Part shown: positions 46,856 through 56,997 of the stretch, piece after piece
How positions within the stretch are numbered: the stretch's first letter is position 1
How the letters are laid out: each line of letters begins with the position of its first letter
Assembly (NCBI RefSeq): GCF_000761155.1
Contig: NZ_CP009533.1
Span: 3,233,001-3,297,000, forward strand
Reading direction: 5' to 3'
Length of the DNA stretch: 64,000 nt
DNA from: Pseudomonas rhizosphaerae
GTDB taxonomy: Bacteria; Pseudomonadota; Gammaproteobacteria; Pseudomonadales; Pseudomonadaceae
The notes under the pieces: model-generated
Databases searched by the model: none
Told to the model about the DNA's origin: nothing
The model's input: the letters and a program-made list of their open reading frames with translations, nothing else
Made by a program: the position numbers and the translations under genes

Positions 46856-47311
46856 CTACGACGCGTTGTGTAGCAGGTTTTGCAGGGCGGTCAGGTCAGG
46901 CACTCGGGCCACGGTTTCGCCGACCTGCACCGCTGCCAGCTCCAGCGGCTTGAGCGGTACGTCGACGTAGCTCAATTGACTGTCGACTCGGCACGAGCGC
47001 GGCACGTGCTGGATCAATACGGCCATGAAGCGCGTCGAGGTTTCGCCCAAGGCGTTGAGCACGACGATGCGGGCCCGCTCGCCGATCACGGCCTCGCCAC
47101 CGCTGGCGGCTTCGAAGCTGACCAGCGGCAGGCGCAGGTTGCGCCACTCGATCATGCCCAGGTGCCAGCGCGCGGCCCCCAGCACCGGCTCGCCGGGCAC
47201 ATAGTCGATCAGCTCGGCGACCGCCACGTTGGGCAGCAACAGGCTGCGGTCGGCAAGGGGCAGCAGCAGTGCGGTGAGGCTGTCGCGGCGGCCGATCGCG
47301 CGGTCAAGCAT
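46856..47311 (-). CDS. chpC: CheW-like protein ChpC of the Pil-Chp system
   Basis: 151 residues with a CheW fold: LLLPLADRSLLLPNVAVAEL, HLGMIEWRNLRLPLVSFE and IVVLNALGETSTRFMAVLIQ. It overlaps the chpA stop by eight bases. ChpC is a second adaptor beside PilI that can link other chemoreceptors to ChpA. In P. aeruginosa chpB lies between chpA and chpC; here it is absent. Confidence 0.85.
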   Translation of the reverse strand: MLDRAIGRRDSLTALLLPLADRSLLLPNVAVAELIDYVPGEPVLGAARWHLGMIEWRNLRLPLVSFEAASGGEAVIGERARIVVLNALGETSTRFMAVLIQHVPRSCRVDSQLSYVDVPLKPLELAAVQVGETVARVPDLTALQNLLHNAS

Positions 47312-50300
47312 GGGTTGCTCCCCAGCGTTCGATGCATTCCAGCAAATGGCTCTCCTGATAGGGCTTGCCCAGGTATTCGTTGACGCCGATGGCCATCGCT
47401 CGCTCGCGATGCTTCTGCCCGGTGCGCGAGGTGATCATGATGATGGGCAGAGCCTTGAGCGTGGGGTGCTGGCGGATACGCCGGGCCACCTCGAAACCGT
47501 CCATGCGCGGCATCTCGATGTCCAGCAACAGAATGTCGGGGCTGTACTCCTGCAACAGCGCCATGGCATCGACCCCGTCCTTAGCGGTCAGGACCTGCAT
47601 GCCGTGGCGCTCCAGCAAGCGACTGGTGACCTTGCGCACCGTCACCGAGTCGTCGACCACCAGTACCTGCAAGCGTCGTACCTGCGCACCGTGCTGGTAA
47701 CCGGTGCGCGCCACCGCCACGCCTTGCCGCGCACGCAACTGGGCCAGCAGATCAAGAATCAGCACCACACTGCCATCGCCAAGGATGGTCGCACCGCCCA
47801 GCCCCGGCACGGCCGCGAACTGGGCGCCCAGGCTCTTCACCACGATTTCGCGGGAGCCGGCCAGGGCATCCACCTGCACCGCCACCTGCTGATCGAACGC
47901 ACGCACCAACAGCACCGGCAAAGGTTGGCTTTGCGCCGTCAACGAGGGTACGGCGCGGCCATGCAGCAAGGTACCCAGGTAGCGCAGGTCGTAGACCCGT
48001 CCGGCATAGCCATAGCGCGGCGGTGCCGATTGGTAGGCGTCGTGCAACTCGCCGGGCATGACCCGCACGATCCCCTCGATGCTGTTCAGGGGTATCGCAT
48101 ACTGTTCTTCGCCACACTGCACCATCAGAGCACGGTTGACCGACACGGTGAACGGCAGGCGAATCTGGAAGCGCGCGCCCTGCCCCGGCCGCGAGTCGAT
48201 ACTCATGGCACCACCCAGCTGCTTGACCTCTTCGTGAACCACGTCCATGCCCAGGCCACGGCCGGAAATCTGCGTGACCTTGGTGGCCGTGGAAAAGCCG
48301 GGCTGGAGGATGAACTGCATCACGTCGTGATCGCTGAGTTCACTGTGCGGATCCAGCAAGCCGCGCTTGATGGCCTTGGCGCGCACGGCAGCCAGGGGCA
48401 CGCCGGCGCCGTCGTCACTCATCTCGATGACGATGTCGCCGCCCTGATGCAGCAAGGCCAGGCGAATGTGCCCCACGGCGGGTTTGCCGGCAGCCAGGCG
48501 CATCTCCACCGGTTCCAGACCATGGTCGACGGCGTTACGCAGCATGTGTTCGAGCGGGGCGATCATGCGCTCGAGCACACTGCGGTCCATCTCGCCCTGA
48601 GCCTCGCTGACTTCGAACTCGACCTCCTTGCCCAGCTCCTCGGCCACCTGCCGCACCACCCGCTGCAAACGCGGCAGCAGTCGCTCGAACGGCACCATGC
48701 GAGTGCGCATCAAGCCTTCCTGGAGCTGACTGTCGACCCGTGCCTGCTGCTGCAGCAAGGTTTGCGCCTCCAGGTTGCGCCCAGCCAGGGTTTCCTTGAG
48801 GTCGAGCAGGTCCGAAGCCGATTCGAACAAGGCCCGCGAGAGCTGCTGCAGTTGCGAATGGCGGTCCATTTCCAGCGGATCGAAGTCTTCGTAACCCTGG
48901 CCATCCACATGCTGACGGCTGAGGATACGGCTTTGGGTTTCGGTATCGAGGCGGCGCAACTGGTCGCGCATGCGTTCGATGGTGGTTTCCATTTCCTGCA
49001 ACGCCGCCTGGGCATCGTTGACCTGCTGTTCGATGCGCCCGCGAAAGATGGAGGTCTCGCCAGCCAGGTTGCCCAGTTCGTCGAGCAGCTCGGCCCCGAC
49101 CTTGATCACGTCGACCGGGCCACGCTCCGTGGCCACCGGCTCGGCGGCCACGGGCTTGGGCAGGGTGGCAGGCACGCCAGGCTCGCTGCCAGCGGCAAAC
49201 TCGGCGATTGCGGCAATCAGCTTCCCGGCCGCCGGCAAGGGTTGCCGGGCGCGTACGGCGTCGAGCATCTGGGCCAGGCGGTCGTGCCCCTTGTGCAACA
49301 AGCCGAACAGTTGCGGCGAGGCCTGCAACTGGCCTTGGGAGACACGTTCGTAGACCGCTTCCAGCTCATGGGCCAGATCGCCCAGCGGACCGATCTCCAC
49401 CATGCGTGCACCGCCCTTGAGCGTATGCAGGTCGCGCAGCAGGTTTTCCGCTTCGAGATGGTTAGCGGGCTCGGTCTGCCAGCGCAACAAGGCCGCACCG
49501 GCGCTCTCGACGATGTCCACGCCTTCCTCGACGAAAATGTTCAGCAGCTCACCGTCGGCGTCGTCCGCGTGCGCGCTTTCCGAACGCGGCTCGCTCAGCC
49601 AGCGTCGCTGGGTCTGCTCGATGGACTCTTCAAGCCGCGACGCCTCGTCGTCCCCGGTCGCGACAGCGTCGCCGAACCGGGCGAGATCGACCATCGCGCC
49701 GCCGTCGCGCTGCACGACACCCATGGCCTGCGGGTCCAGAGACCCCTGCAGCAACGTCCGCAGGGCGCGCACGTGAGTGGGCTGCGGCTTGACCTCCTGG
49801 CCTGCGGCCAACTGGTCGAGCATGCCGATCATGGCTTCCTGAGCCTGCTCGGCTTGCTGGAAAAAGCCAGGACTGACGCTCAGGCTGCTTTCTTCGACCG
49901 CGCCGTAAAGATCGAGTAGCGCCTCGCACAACTCGTCGAGCGCTTGCACGTCGGTCAATTGCGCCTGTTCGCCCAACAGCGTCAACTGGTCGAGCAACCT
50001 CGGCAACGCCTGGCGGCTGGCCGGCTGTTGCTGCCAGCGCTGCAGCAGCCGCTCGGCATCGAGAAGGATGTCCATGCCCTCGTCCAGCAACCGCTCGATC
50101 AGTTGCGGCGCCTGGACCCGCCGGGTATCGCCTTGCGCCTGGACACCCTGCAAGCGCTCGGCGGCGCAGTCCTGCACGCGCTGGATCAACGCTGCGGCAC
50201 CTGGAATGGGCGCCAGCGGCTGTGCCGGCAACTGCAGCAGCTTCTGCCGCATCAGGTAGTGGGCATCGCCCAGCAGGCCCAATTCCCGAGCCTGGAACGG

Positions 50301-51338
50301 CAGCCGGTGAGCGCGCAGTTCGCGGGCCATGACGTCGAATGCAGTGGCCAGCTCGGCCAACGGCGTCACCCCGGCCACCAGCGCACTGCCCTTGAGGGTA
50401 TGCAAGGCGCGCTGCAACTCGTCGCTGACGGCCACGTCGTTGCCCTGTTCGTCCAGCGCCAGAAAGCGCTCGACCGCACTCAGATGGCTCAGCGCCTCGC
50501 TGTGGAAAATCTCCAGCAGCTGGGTATCCAGGGGTTCGGGCTCCGGGCTGCTTGCAGCAGGTGACTGGTCAGCAACCAGCGGCACAGGTAAGTCGAGTTG
50601 CGGCGCAGTCAGCGCCAGGGCCGCCTCGGCCACTTCCAGCAACGCTTCATGGGCAAGCTGCGGTGCCTCGCTGGTGCGCTGCAGGTAGTGCTCGACCGCC
50701 GTCAGAGCGGCCGTTATTCGTTCCAGGGGGGCTCGCGTCGAGGGCGTCGAGCCGGTCGGCAAGCTGGCCTCGACGACGTGGTTGCAGGCTTGCAGCACGG
50801 CAGCAGCACGAGGCAAGGTCAGCATGACCAGGGCGCCGCGCAACTGCGTGAGCAATGGGGCAAGCGTTTGCAGGCGTTGCGGATCCCACTGTGCGTCACT
50901 GGAATCGGCCAGCACGTCCTTGGCCTCTTGCAGGCCGAAACGGATTTCACGCATCACCACCTGGCGAATCTGCGTCAGGTCGGTACTGGAGGCCTGCGGC
51001 TCGTCGCGGCCGGACGCATCGCTGGGCCCGGCCATGCCGGCCAGGGTGGCTTCGACATAGAGCAGCGCTCCGGCGACGTCCAGCAGCACGGCGTCGTTGG
51101 GCTCGCGCGTGCCCTGCACCAGGCCCTGGATCACCGCCAATTGGTCGATGATGACCTTGCGTGGCTGGCCAAAGCCCAGCACCGCCAGGGCGTCGGCAAT
51201 CTGCCGCAACGGCGCCATCAGCGCGTTCAATTCCTGGGTGTACTCGCGCCCACCGCGCACGAACAGGTCCAACTGCTCCTTGACCTTGAGCAACTCCTCG
51301 CACAAGGCCGGGAGTACGTATTCGTGCCGTTCAGCCAT
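47304..51338 (-). CDS. chpA: Short ChpA-type hybrid histidine kinase of the Pil-Chp pathway
   Basis: 1344 residues from ATG at 51338 (GGAG upstream); a GTG two codons earlier overlaps the pilJ stop. Two canonical Hpt domains are visible with HTLKGSA (about residue 315) and HTLKGGA (about 640); regions before and between look like degenerate Hpt repeats. Dimerisation and kinase domains follow (LGNLAGETSIFRGR; LRNAVDHGLEPVEMR; RGLGMDVVHEEV), then CheW-like and a C-terminal receiver with DILLLDIEMPRMDG. P. aeruginosa ChpA is about 2470 residues with many phospho-acceptor domains, so this form is compact. It phosphorylates PilG and PilH. Confidence 0.92.
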   Translation of the reverse strand: MAERHEYVLPALCEELLKVKEQLDLFVRGGREYTQELNALMAPLRQIADALAVLGFGQPRKVIIDQLAVIQGLVQGTREPNDAVLLDVAGALLYVEATLAGMAGPSDASGRDEPQASSTDLTQIRQVVMREIRFGLQEAKDVLADSSDAQWDPQRLQTLAPLLTQLRGALVMLTLPRAAAVLQACNHVVEASLPTGSTPSTRAPLERITAALTAVEHYLQRTSEAPQLAHEALLEVAEAALALTAPQLDLPVPLVADQSPAASSPEPEPLDTQLLEIFHSEALSHLSAVERFLALDEQGNDVAVSDELQRALHTLKGSALVAGVTPLAELATAFDVMARELRAHRLPFQARELGLLGDAHYLMRQKLLQLPAQPLAPIPGAAALIQRVQDCAAERLQGVQAQGDTRRVQAPQLIERLLDEGMDILLDAERLLQRWQQQPASRQALPRLLDQLTLLGEQAQLTDVQALDELCEALLDLYGAVEESSLSVSPGFFQQAEQAQEAMIGMLDQLAAGQEVKPQPTHVRALRTLLQGSLDPQAMGVVQRDGGAMVDLARFGDAVATGDDEASRLEESIEQTQRRWLSEPRSESAHADDADGELLNIFVEEGVDIVESAGAALLRWQTEPANHLEAENLLRDLHTLKGGARMVEIGPLGDLAHELEAVYERVSQGQLQASPQLFGLLHKGHDRLAQMLDAVRARQPLPAAGKLIAAIAEFAAGSEPGVPATLPKPVAAEPVATERGPVDVIKVGAELLDELGNLAGETSIFRGRIEQQVNDAQAALQEMETTIERMRDQLRRLDTETQSRILSRQHVDGQGYEDFDPLEMDRHSQLQQLSRALFESASDLLDLKETLAGRNLEAQTLLQQQARVDSQLQEGLMRTRMVPFERLLPRLQRVVRQVAEELGKEVEFEVSEAQGEMDRSVLERMIAPLEHMLRNAVDHGLEPVEMRLAAGKPAVGHIRLALLHQGGDIVIEMSDDGAGVPLAAVRAKAIKRGLLDPHSELSDHDVMQFILQPGFSTATKVTQISGRGLGMDVVHEEVKQLGGAMSIDSRPGQGARFQIRLPFTVSVNRALMVQCGEEQYAIPLNSIEGIVRVMPGELHDAYQSAPPRYGYAGRVYDLRYLGTLLHGRAVPSLTAQSQPLPVLLVRAFDQQVAVQVDALAGSREIVVKSLGAQFAAVPGLGGATILGDGSVVLILDLLAQLRARQGVAVARTGYQHGAQVRRLQVLVVDDSVTVRKVTSRLLERHGMQVLTAKDGVDAMALLQEYSPDILLLDIEMPRMDGFEVARRIRQHPTLKALPIIMITSRTGQKHRERAMAIGVNEYLGKPYQESHLLECIERWGATHA

Positions 51339-51340
51339 GA

Positions 51341-53398
51341 TCACTCCGCTTTCGCTTCGACGCTGGGCGCCGGCAAGGTGAAGCCGGACACCGAACGGCG
51401 CATCTCGCTGGCCATCTGCGCCAGGTTGCCGATGCTTTCGGCCGTGGCGCTGGAGCCCGAAGACGTCTGCTCGGTGATCTGCTGGATCACCGACATGGTG
51501 TGGGAGATCTGCCCGGCCGAGCTGGTCTGCTGCTGGGCCGCACTGGAAATGATCTGGATCAGCTCGGCCAGATCCTGGGAAACGCCTTCGATCTCTTCCA
51601 GGGCGATGCCAGCGTCGTGTGCCAGGCGCGCACCGAGCACCACTTCGAAGGTGGTCTGCTCCATGGAAATGACCGCCTCGTTGGTGTCGGCCTGGATCGC
51701 CCGCACCAGCGTCTCGATCTGGCGGGTGGCCGACGATGACCGTTCGGCCAGGCGCTGCACTTCGTCCGCGACCACGGCAAAGCCACGCCCGGCCTCGCCC
51801 GCCATGGAAGCCTGGATCGCCGCGTTCAGCGCAAGAATGCTGGTCTGGTCGGCAATGTCGTCGATCAGGCTGACGATGTGGCCGATTTCCTGGGACGATT
51901 CGCCCAGCCGCTTGATGCGCTTGGCCGTGTCCTGGATCTGCTCGCGGATGTTGTCCATGCCTTGGATGGTGTTGTTCACCACCTCGCTGCCCTTGTTGGC
52001 GATGGTCACCGAGCGATCGGCAACCTTGGCCGACTCCCAGGCATTGGTCGACACCCGGTCGATCGACTGGGCCATGTCGCTGATCGCCACCGACGCATCG
52101 CTGATCTGCTGCGCCTGGTGCCCCGAGGCCCGTGCCAACTGGTGCGCCGTGGCCTGGGTGTCCTGGACGGCGGTGGCCACTTCTTCGGCGGTGAGGTTGA
52201 TGGTGGCGACCAAGTCGCGCAGCTGGTCGATGGAATGATTGATCGAATCGGCGATGGCCCCGGTGAATTCCTCGGTCACCGAGGCGGTCACGGTCAGGTC
52301 GCCGTCGGCCAGGCCCCCGATCTCGTCGAGCAGGCGCATAATCGCGGCCTGGTTGCGTTCGCTTTTCTCGGCGGTCTGGCGCAGTTGCCGCTTGGTTTCG
52401 CGGACCATCACCAAGGCGATCAGAATGATCGAAGCCAGCGCCAACAGGCCGAGGATATAGCCCCCGACCGTGCCGGCGGAACGGCCGCTGGCCAGGTTCT
52501 CGAAGCCGCTGGCCAGGCGCGAGGCTTCCTCCAGCAGGGTTTGCGACTGGTTGAAGATGTTGCTCGCCGATGCGCGCACCTGGAACAGTTCGGGCGAGGT
52601 TTCCAGGATCTCGTCGACACTGCCCGAAACGAACTGGAACAGTTCGGCGATCTCGCGCAAGCGGGCGCGCGCCTCCGGGTCCTGCACCTGGGTCACCCGG
52701 ATCAGCGCATTGCCGTCGAGCATGCCGCCCAGCACCTGGCCGAAGCGGTTGGCGTCGCGACCGAAGCTCTCCGCCGCCTGGGCCGCGCTTTCATCGCCCG
52801 ACAGCACCGTGTTGACGGCCCCCAGAATGCGCTCGGCGAGCAGCGACTGACGTTGCGCCACGGCCACCTGGCTGGCGGGTGCTGCACCGCGCAGCAAGGT
52901 GTCGACGACCTTGTCGTATTCGACCTGCAATTGCGGCACCGTTTCGGCCAGGGTCGCGGCCACCTGATGCAGCGACAGCACGGTCTGCTCGCTGGCCAGG
53001 ATGGCATCGGCATTCTGCCGCAGTTCATCCCAGTCACGCTGCACCAGGCGCATCTGTTCGCGCATCGCCGCCGGGGCCGCTGGCAGCCCGGTGGCGCTGT
53101 CGCCCTCCTTGAGAAAGCCCCAGCGGCGCTCGAAATCGTTGCGCGCATCGGCCAGCAACTTGAACGCGGCAGTCTTGCCGGCGGCAGCCTCGGTGGCGTT
53201 CTTGGCAATGCGCTGGGACAGTACGCGCAATTCGCCGGCATGGCCGATGTACTGCTTGTCGTAGGTGGACTGGGTATTAAGGTAGGTGAAATTGGCGAAC
53301 AGCAGGACGATGAAAATCACCAGGGCCACGAACAGCCCGATGATCTGCGCACCCGCCCTGGAGCCCAGCAGGGAATTGCCCGGCCAGCCCTTGATCAT
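51341..53398 (-). CDS. pilJ: Twitching-motility chemoreceptor PilJ
   Basis: 685 residues. Membrane helix about 18-36 ([19 protein letters not shown]), a PilJ-type periplasmic module ([29 protein letters not shown]), a second helix about 313-333, HAMP, and a signalling hairpin with the PilJ-specific tip [20 protein letters not shown]. It senses surface contact or pilin in P. aeruginosa. No pilK methyltransferase gene follows; chpA begins directly after the stop. Confidence 0.95.
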   Translation of the reverse strand: MIKGWPGNSLLGSRAGAQIIGLFVALVIFIVLLFANFTYLNTQSTYDKQYIGHAGELRVLSQRIAKNATEAAAGKTAAFKLLADARNDFERRWGFLKEGDSATGLPAAPAAMREQMRLVQRDWDELRQNADAILASEQTVLSLHQVAATLAETVPQLQVEYDKVVDTLLRGAAPASQVAVAQRQSLLAERILGAVNTVLSGDESAAQAAESFGRDANRFGQVLGGMLDGNALIRVTQVQDPEARARLREIAELFQFVSGSVDEILETSPELFQVRASASNIFNQSQTLLEEASRLASGFENLASGRSAGTVGGYILGLLALASIILIALVMVRETKRQLRQTAEKSERNQAAIMRLLDEIGGLADGDLTVTASVTEEFTGAIADSINHSIDQLRDLVATINLTAEEVATAVQDTQATAHQLARASGHQAQQISDASVAISDMAQSIDRVSTNAWESAKVADRSVTIANKGSEVVNNTIQGMDNIREQIQDTAKRIKRLGESSQEIGHIVSLIDDIADQTSILALNAAIQASMAGEAGRGFAVVADEVQRLAERSSSATRQIETLVRAIQADTNEAVISMEQTTFEVVLGARLAHDAGIALEEIEGVSQDLAELIQIISSAAQQQTSSAGQISHTMSVIQQITEQTSSGSSATAESIGNLAQMASEMRRSVSGFTLPAPSVEAKAE

Positions 53399-53456
53399 CG
53401 CGCAGGCCTGCGCGTGGCGAGTCGATGGCGGAAAATACGGTTACGCATAGGCATGC

Positions 53457-53996
53457 TCAGAGTGCTACATCCAGAAAAGGGGGAGCCTGTACCAGGCGGG
53501 CCGGGCTGAACACGCACCAGCGGTGTTCACGCACGAAGTGGCCTTGCAGGAACGGCACGGCCGCAGCCAGCGCCGTATCAGGCAATGAAGGTTCGTGGCT
53601 GGCCGAGCCGAAATGCTGCAGGCCGACCACCTCGTCCACCAGCAGGCCGACGAAGATGTCCGCGCGATCCACCACCAATACCCGGTGCTGTTTGCGCTGG
53701 GGCGACAGGGCATGGCCGAAGAAGCCACCCAGGTCGACCACCGGCAGCAGGCGGCCGCGCAGGTTCGACACGCCCACCACCCACGGCCTTACGCCCGGCA
53801 ACCGCGTACTGCGCGGCTCGGGCAGCACTTCGGCGACCTCGCCCATCGGCGCGACGTACCAGTGCCCGGCCAGGCGAAAGCCAATGCCGCTCCACGTCTG
53901 CAGACGCAATTCCTGGGAAGGCAGTTCGGCCGCCAGCAGGCGACAACGCTGGTCGATATCCAGCAGCAGGTCGAAGGCGGTACGGGACTCCAGCAT
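53457..53996 (-). CDS. pilI: CheW-like adaptor PilI
   Basis: 179 residues with a CheW fold: GIGFRLAGHWYVAPMGEVAE, WVVGVSNLRGRLLPVVDLGG and VLVVDRADIFVGLLVDEVVG. It couples PilJ to ChpA. Order pilG-pilH-pilI-pilJ on the minus strand, as in other pseudomonads. Confidence 0.93.
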   Translation of the reverse strand: MLESRTAFDLLLDIDQRCRLLAAELPSQELRLQTWSGIGFRLAGHWYVAPMGEVAEVLPEPRSTRLPGVRPWVVGVSNLRGRLLPVVDLGGFFGHALSPQRKQHRVLVVDRADIFVGLLVDEVVGLQHFGSASHEPSLPDTALAAAVPFLQGHFVREHRWCVFSPARLVQAPPFLDVAL

Positions 53997-54005
53997 CGGC
54001 GCGGG

Positions 54006-54371
54006 TCAACCGGCCAGTACGGTGTTCAACGTCTGGATCAAGGTGTCCTCGTCCACCGGCTTGGTCAGGTAGCCCTTGGCCCCCTGGCGCGTGCCCCAGA
54101 CCTTGTCGGTTTCCTGGTCCTTGGTGGTGATCATGATCACTGGAATGTGCGTGGTGTCTTCGTCCTTGTGCAACTGACGGGTCGCCTGGAAACCGTTCAG
54201 GCCGGGCATGACGATGTCCATCAGCACCGCGTCGGGCTTCTCCTGTCGGGCCAGGGCCACGCCATCGGCACCGTTCTGGGCCTTGAGCACTTCATGACCG
54301 TGCTTTTCCAGCATGCCGGTGAGTTTGTAGGTTTCCGTCTGCGAATCATCGACGATCAGGATTCGGGCCAT
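54006..54371 (-). CDS. pilH: Twitching-motility response regulator PilH
   Basis: 121 residues from MARILIVDDSQTETYK; the longer upstream frame is not used. A stand-alone CheY-like receiver with the phospho-acceptor in PDAVLMDIVMPGLNG, threonine in IMITTKDQ and lysine in YLTKPVDE. In P. aeruginosa PilH modulates retraction and pathway output. Confidence 0.95.
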   Translation of the reverse strand: MARILIVDDSQTETYKLTGMLEKHGHEVLKAQNGADGVALARQEKPDAVLMDIVMPGLNGFQATRQLHKDEDTTHIPVIMITTKDQETDKVWGTRQGAKGYLTKPVDEDTLIQTLNTVLAG

Positions 54372-54425
54372 GCTGTTCCCCATGCGGTGAAGACCCTGGC
54401 ACGCGCCAGGGCCGGACAACGGTTG

Positions 54426-54815
54426 CTACGCAGCGAAACCCGGCACATGGGCACCGATCGCAGCGAGCAGTTCTTGCTTGCTGAAAGGCTTGGTCAAAAA
54501 TTGATCCGAGCCGACGCTACGCCCGCGCGCCTTGTCGAACAGGCCATCGCGCGACGACAACATCACCACCGCAATGGCACTGAAAGCGCTGTTGCTCTTG
54601 AGCAGCGCGCAGGTCTGGTAGCCATCCAGGCGCGGCATCATGACATCGATGAAGATGATATCGGGACGCTCGTCGACGATCTTGGCCAGGGCATCGAACC
54701 CATCGATGGCCGTGATCACCCGGCAGCCCGCGTGTTCGAGCAACAGCTCGGCGGTGCGGCGAATCGTTTTGGAGTCGTCGATCACCATGACCTTGAGGGC
54801 AAGAGGCTTTTCCAT
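54426..54815 (-). CDS. pilG: Twitching-motility response regulator PilG
   Basis: 129 residues. CheY-like receiver: VMVIDDSKTIRRTAELLL, acceptor aspartate in DIIFIDVMMPRLDG, VVMLSSRDG and FLTKPFSKQELL. First gene of the Pil-Chp transcript, divergent from gshB across 172 bases (54816-54987) in which I see no clear promoter. In P. aeruginosa PilG promotes pilus extension and cAMP synthesis. Confidence 0.95.
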   Translation of the reverse strand: MEKPLALKVMVIDDSKTIRRTAELLLEHAGCRVITAIDGFDALAKIVDERPDIIFIDVMMPRLDGYQTCALLKSNSAFSAIAVVMLSSRDGLFDKARGRSVGSDQFLTKPFSKQELLAAIGAHVPGFAA

Positions 54816-54987
54816 GTCGGCTCTGTGAATGTGGCGTGCGTTGGCCCTGCCCGAGCCTTTTTAGCACACTCTCCCACAGCGTTCCATCGGCCGCTGCCCC
54901 TTGACCTGCGGGCCATGCGGCGCCACCCTGACGCCACTTTCCAAGACCCATTCGCAAGCGGCACGTCCCGCGCACAGGAGCTACCCC

Positions 54988-55941
54988 ATGAGCGTTCGCC
55001 TCGGCATTGTCATGGACCCGATCGCCAACATCTCCTACAAGAAGGACAGCTCGCTGGCCATGCTGCTGGCTGCTCAGGCACATGGCTGGTCGCTGTTCCA
55101 CATGGAAATCCAGGACCTGTATCAAGGCCAGGGCCAGGCCCGCGCCCGGATGCGTCCGCTCAAGGTCTTCGCCGATCCGCAGCACTGGTTCGAGTTCGAG
55201 TCGGAATTCGACGCACCGCTGGCCGATCTCGACGTCATTCTGATGCGCAAGGACCCGCCCTTCGATCTCGAATTCGTCTACAGCACCTACCTGCTCGAAC
55301 AGGCCGAAGCCGCTGGCGTACTGGTGGTGAACAAGCCCCAGAGCCTGCGCGACTGCAACGAGAAGATGTTCGCCACGCTGTTCCCGCAACTGACCCCACC
55401 GACGCTGGTCAGCCGCCGTGCCGACATCCTGCGCGAGTTCGCGGCCGAGCATGGCGACGTCATTCTCAAGCCGCTGGACGGCATGGGCGGTACCTCGATC
55501 TTCCGTCACCGGGTGGGCGATCCGAACCTGTCAGTCATCCTCGAGACGCTGACGGCCATGGGTACTCAACAGATCATGGCGCAGCGCTACCTGCCGGCGA
55601 TCAAGGACGGCGACAAGCGCATCCTGATGATCGACGGCGAGCCGGTGCCCTACTGCCTGGCGCGCATTCCCGCCAGCGGCGAGACCCGCGGCAACCTGGC
55701 GGCCGGCGGCCGCGGCGAAGCACGCCCGCTGAGCGACAAGGACCGCTGGATCGCCGAGCAGGTCGGCCCGTCGCTGCGCGCCAGGGGCCTGCTGTTCGTC
55801 GGCCTCGACGTGATCGGCGAGCACTTGACCGAAATCAACGTCACAAGCCCCACCTGCATCCGTGAAATCGATGCGGCGTTCGGCACCGACATCGGTGGCC
55901 AGTTGATGGACGCCATCGATCGCAAGCTCAAGGCACGCTGA
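54988..55941 (+). CDS. gshB: Glutathione synthetase
   Basis: 317 residues from ATG at 54988 with CAGGAG upstream. ATP-grasp enzyme joining gamma-glutamylcysteine and glycine. N-terminal VRLGIVMDPIANISYKKDSS, then PPFDLEFVYSTYLLE, ILKPLDGMGGTSIFR (the glycine-rich loop), and FVGLDVIGEHLTEINVTSPT with the magnesium ligands. The pilG-gshB-tonB adjacency is the same in P. aeruginosa. Confidence 0.97.
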   Translation: MSVRLGIVMDPIANISYKKDSSLAMLLAAQAHGWSLFHMEIQDLYQGQGQARARMRPLKVFADPQHWFEFESEFDAPLADLDVILMRKDPPFDLEFVYSTYLLEQAEAAGVLVVNKPQSLRDCNEKMFATLFPQLTPPTLVSRRADILREFAAEHGDVILKPLDGMGGTSIFRHRVGDPNLSVILETLTAMGTQQIMAQRYLPAIKDGDKRILMIDGEPVPYCLARIPASGETRGNLAAGGRGEARPLSDKDRWIAEQVGPSLRARGLLFVGLDVIGEHLTEINVTSPTCIREIDAAFGTDIGGQLMDAIDRKLKAR

Positions 55942-56030
55942 CCCTACCCCGCTGCTACGGGTTATGATGCACGCCCTTTCAGTTACCGGGCGCGCATCGC
56001 CGCCCGGGTTGCACGCCTGCCGGATTCTTC

Positions 56031-56936
56031 ATGACGCTGCCCGCCGACCTCCCCGCTGAACTGACCCGCATCGGCCCTCGCCCTGCGGATCGGCTGGGCT
56101 TTACCTTGTTCCTCGCGGCATTGCTGCACGTTGCCCTGATCGTCGGGGTGGGCTTCGGCACCCAGCCGCCTGCCGAAATCAGCAAGACTCTGGAAGTGAC
56201 CCTGGCCCCGCTCAAGAGCCAGACCGCACCCAAGGATGCGGATTTTCTGGCTCAGGACAACCAGCAAGGCAGTGGGACGCTGGACAAGAAGGCTGTGCCC
56301 AAGACCACCGAAGTGGCGCCCTTCCAAGATGACAAGATCAACAAGGTGACGCCACCTCCCGCGCCCAAGCCGGTCACCCAGCCCGAGCCTGCGCCAGCCA
56401 AGAAGGCCGTGGCCACCACCGCACCCCGGCCGGTGAAGACCGAGGCGCGCCCACCGCCGGTCAAACCCGACCCCAAGCCCAAGGCCGTCACCCCGGAATT
56501 CGACAGCTCGCAGCTGTCCAGCGAGATCGCCAGCCTGGAAGCCGAGCTGTCCCATGAGCAGCAGGCTTACGCCAAGCGTCCGCGCATCCATCGCCTGAGC
56601 GCGGCTTCGACCATGCGCGACAAGGGCGCCTGGTACAAGGACGACTGGCGCAAGAAGGTCGAACGCATCGGCAACCTCAATTACCCCGACGAAGCGCGGC
56701 GCCAGCAGATCTACGGCAGCCTGCGCCTGATGGTCTCGATCAACAGCGACGGGTCGCTTTACGAAGTGCTGGTGCTGGAGTCCTCCGGGCAGCCGTTGCT
56801 CGACCAGGCCGCCCAGCGCATCGTGCGCCTGGCCGCACCGTTCGCGCCGTTCACGGGCGACCTGGCCGACGTCGACCGTCTGGAAATCATCCGTACCTGG
56901 CGCTTCGCCAAGGGTGACCGCCTGCAAAGCAACTGA
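56031..56936 (+). CDS. tonB: Energy transducer TonB (TonB3-like)
   Basis: 301 residues. One membrane helix with LFLAALLHVALIVGVGFG (about 26-43), including the conserved SHxxxH-like histidine position, then a Pro/Lys-rich periplasmic linker (about 100-155) and a C-terminal TonB domain (NYPDEARRQQIYGSLRLMVS; LYEVLVLESSG). TonB3 of P. aeruginosa occupies the same place next to gshB and was linked to type IV pilus assembly and twitching. No exbB or exbD is adjacent. Confidence 0.9.
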   Translation: MTLPADLPAELTRIGPRPADRLGFTLFLAALLHVALIVGVGFGTQPPAEISKTLEVTLAPLKSQTAPKDADFLAQDNQQGSGTLDKKAVPKTTEVAPFQDDKINKVTPPPAPKPVTQPEPAPAKKAVATTAPRPVKTEARPPPVKPDPKPKAVTPEFDSSQLSSEIASLEAELSHEQQAYAKRPRIHRLSAASTMRDKGAWYKDDWRKKVERIGNLNYPDEARRQQIYGSLRLMVSINSDGSLYEVLVLESSGQPLLDQAAQRIVRLAAPFAPFTGDLADVDRLEIIRTWRFAKGDRLQSN

Positions 56937-56997
56937 GGCAGATGAAACTGCGCCTGCCAGCTTGTCAGGCAGACCAGGCGAAGCCACACTACAAATT

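Noticed and set aside
47229..49919. An 896-codon open frame on the plus strand across chpA
   Set aside because: It is antisense to chpA, has low-complexity His/Gln/Leu-rich composition and no recognisable domain. Long antisense frames are expected in GC-rich coding DNA.
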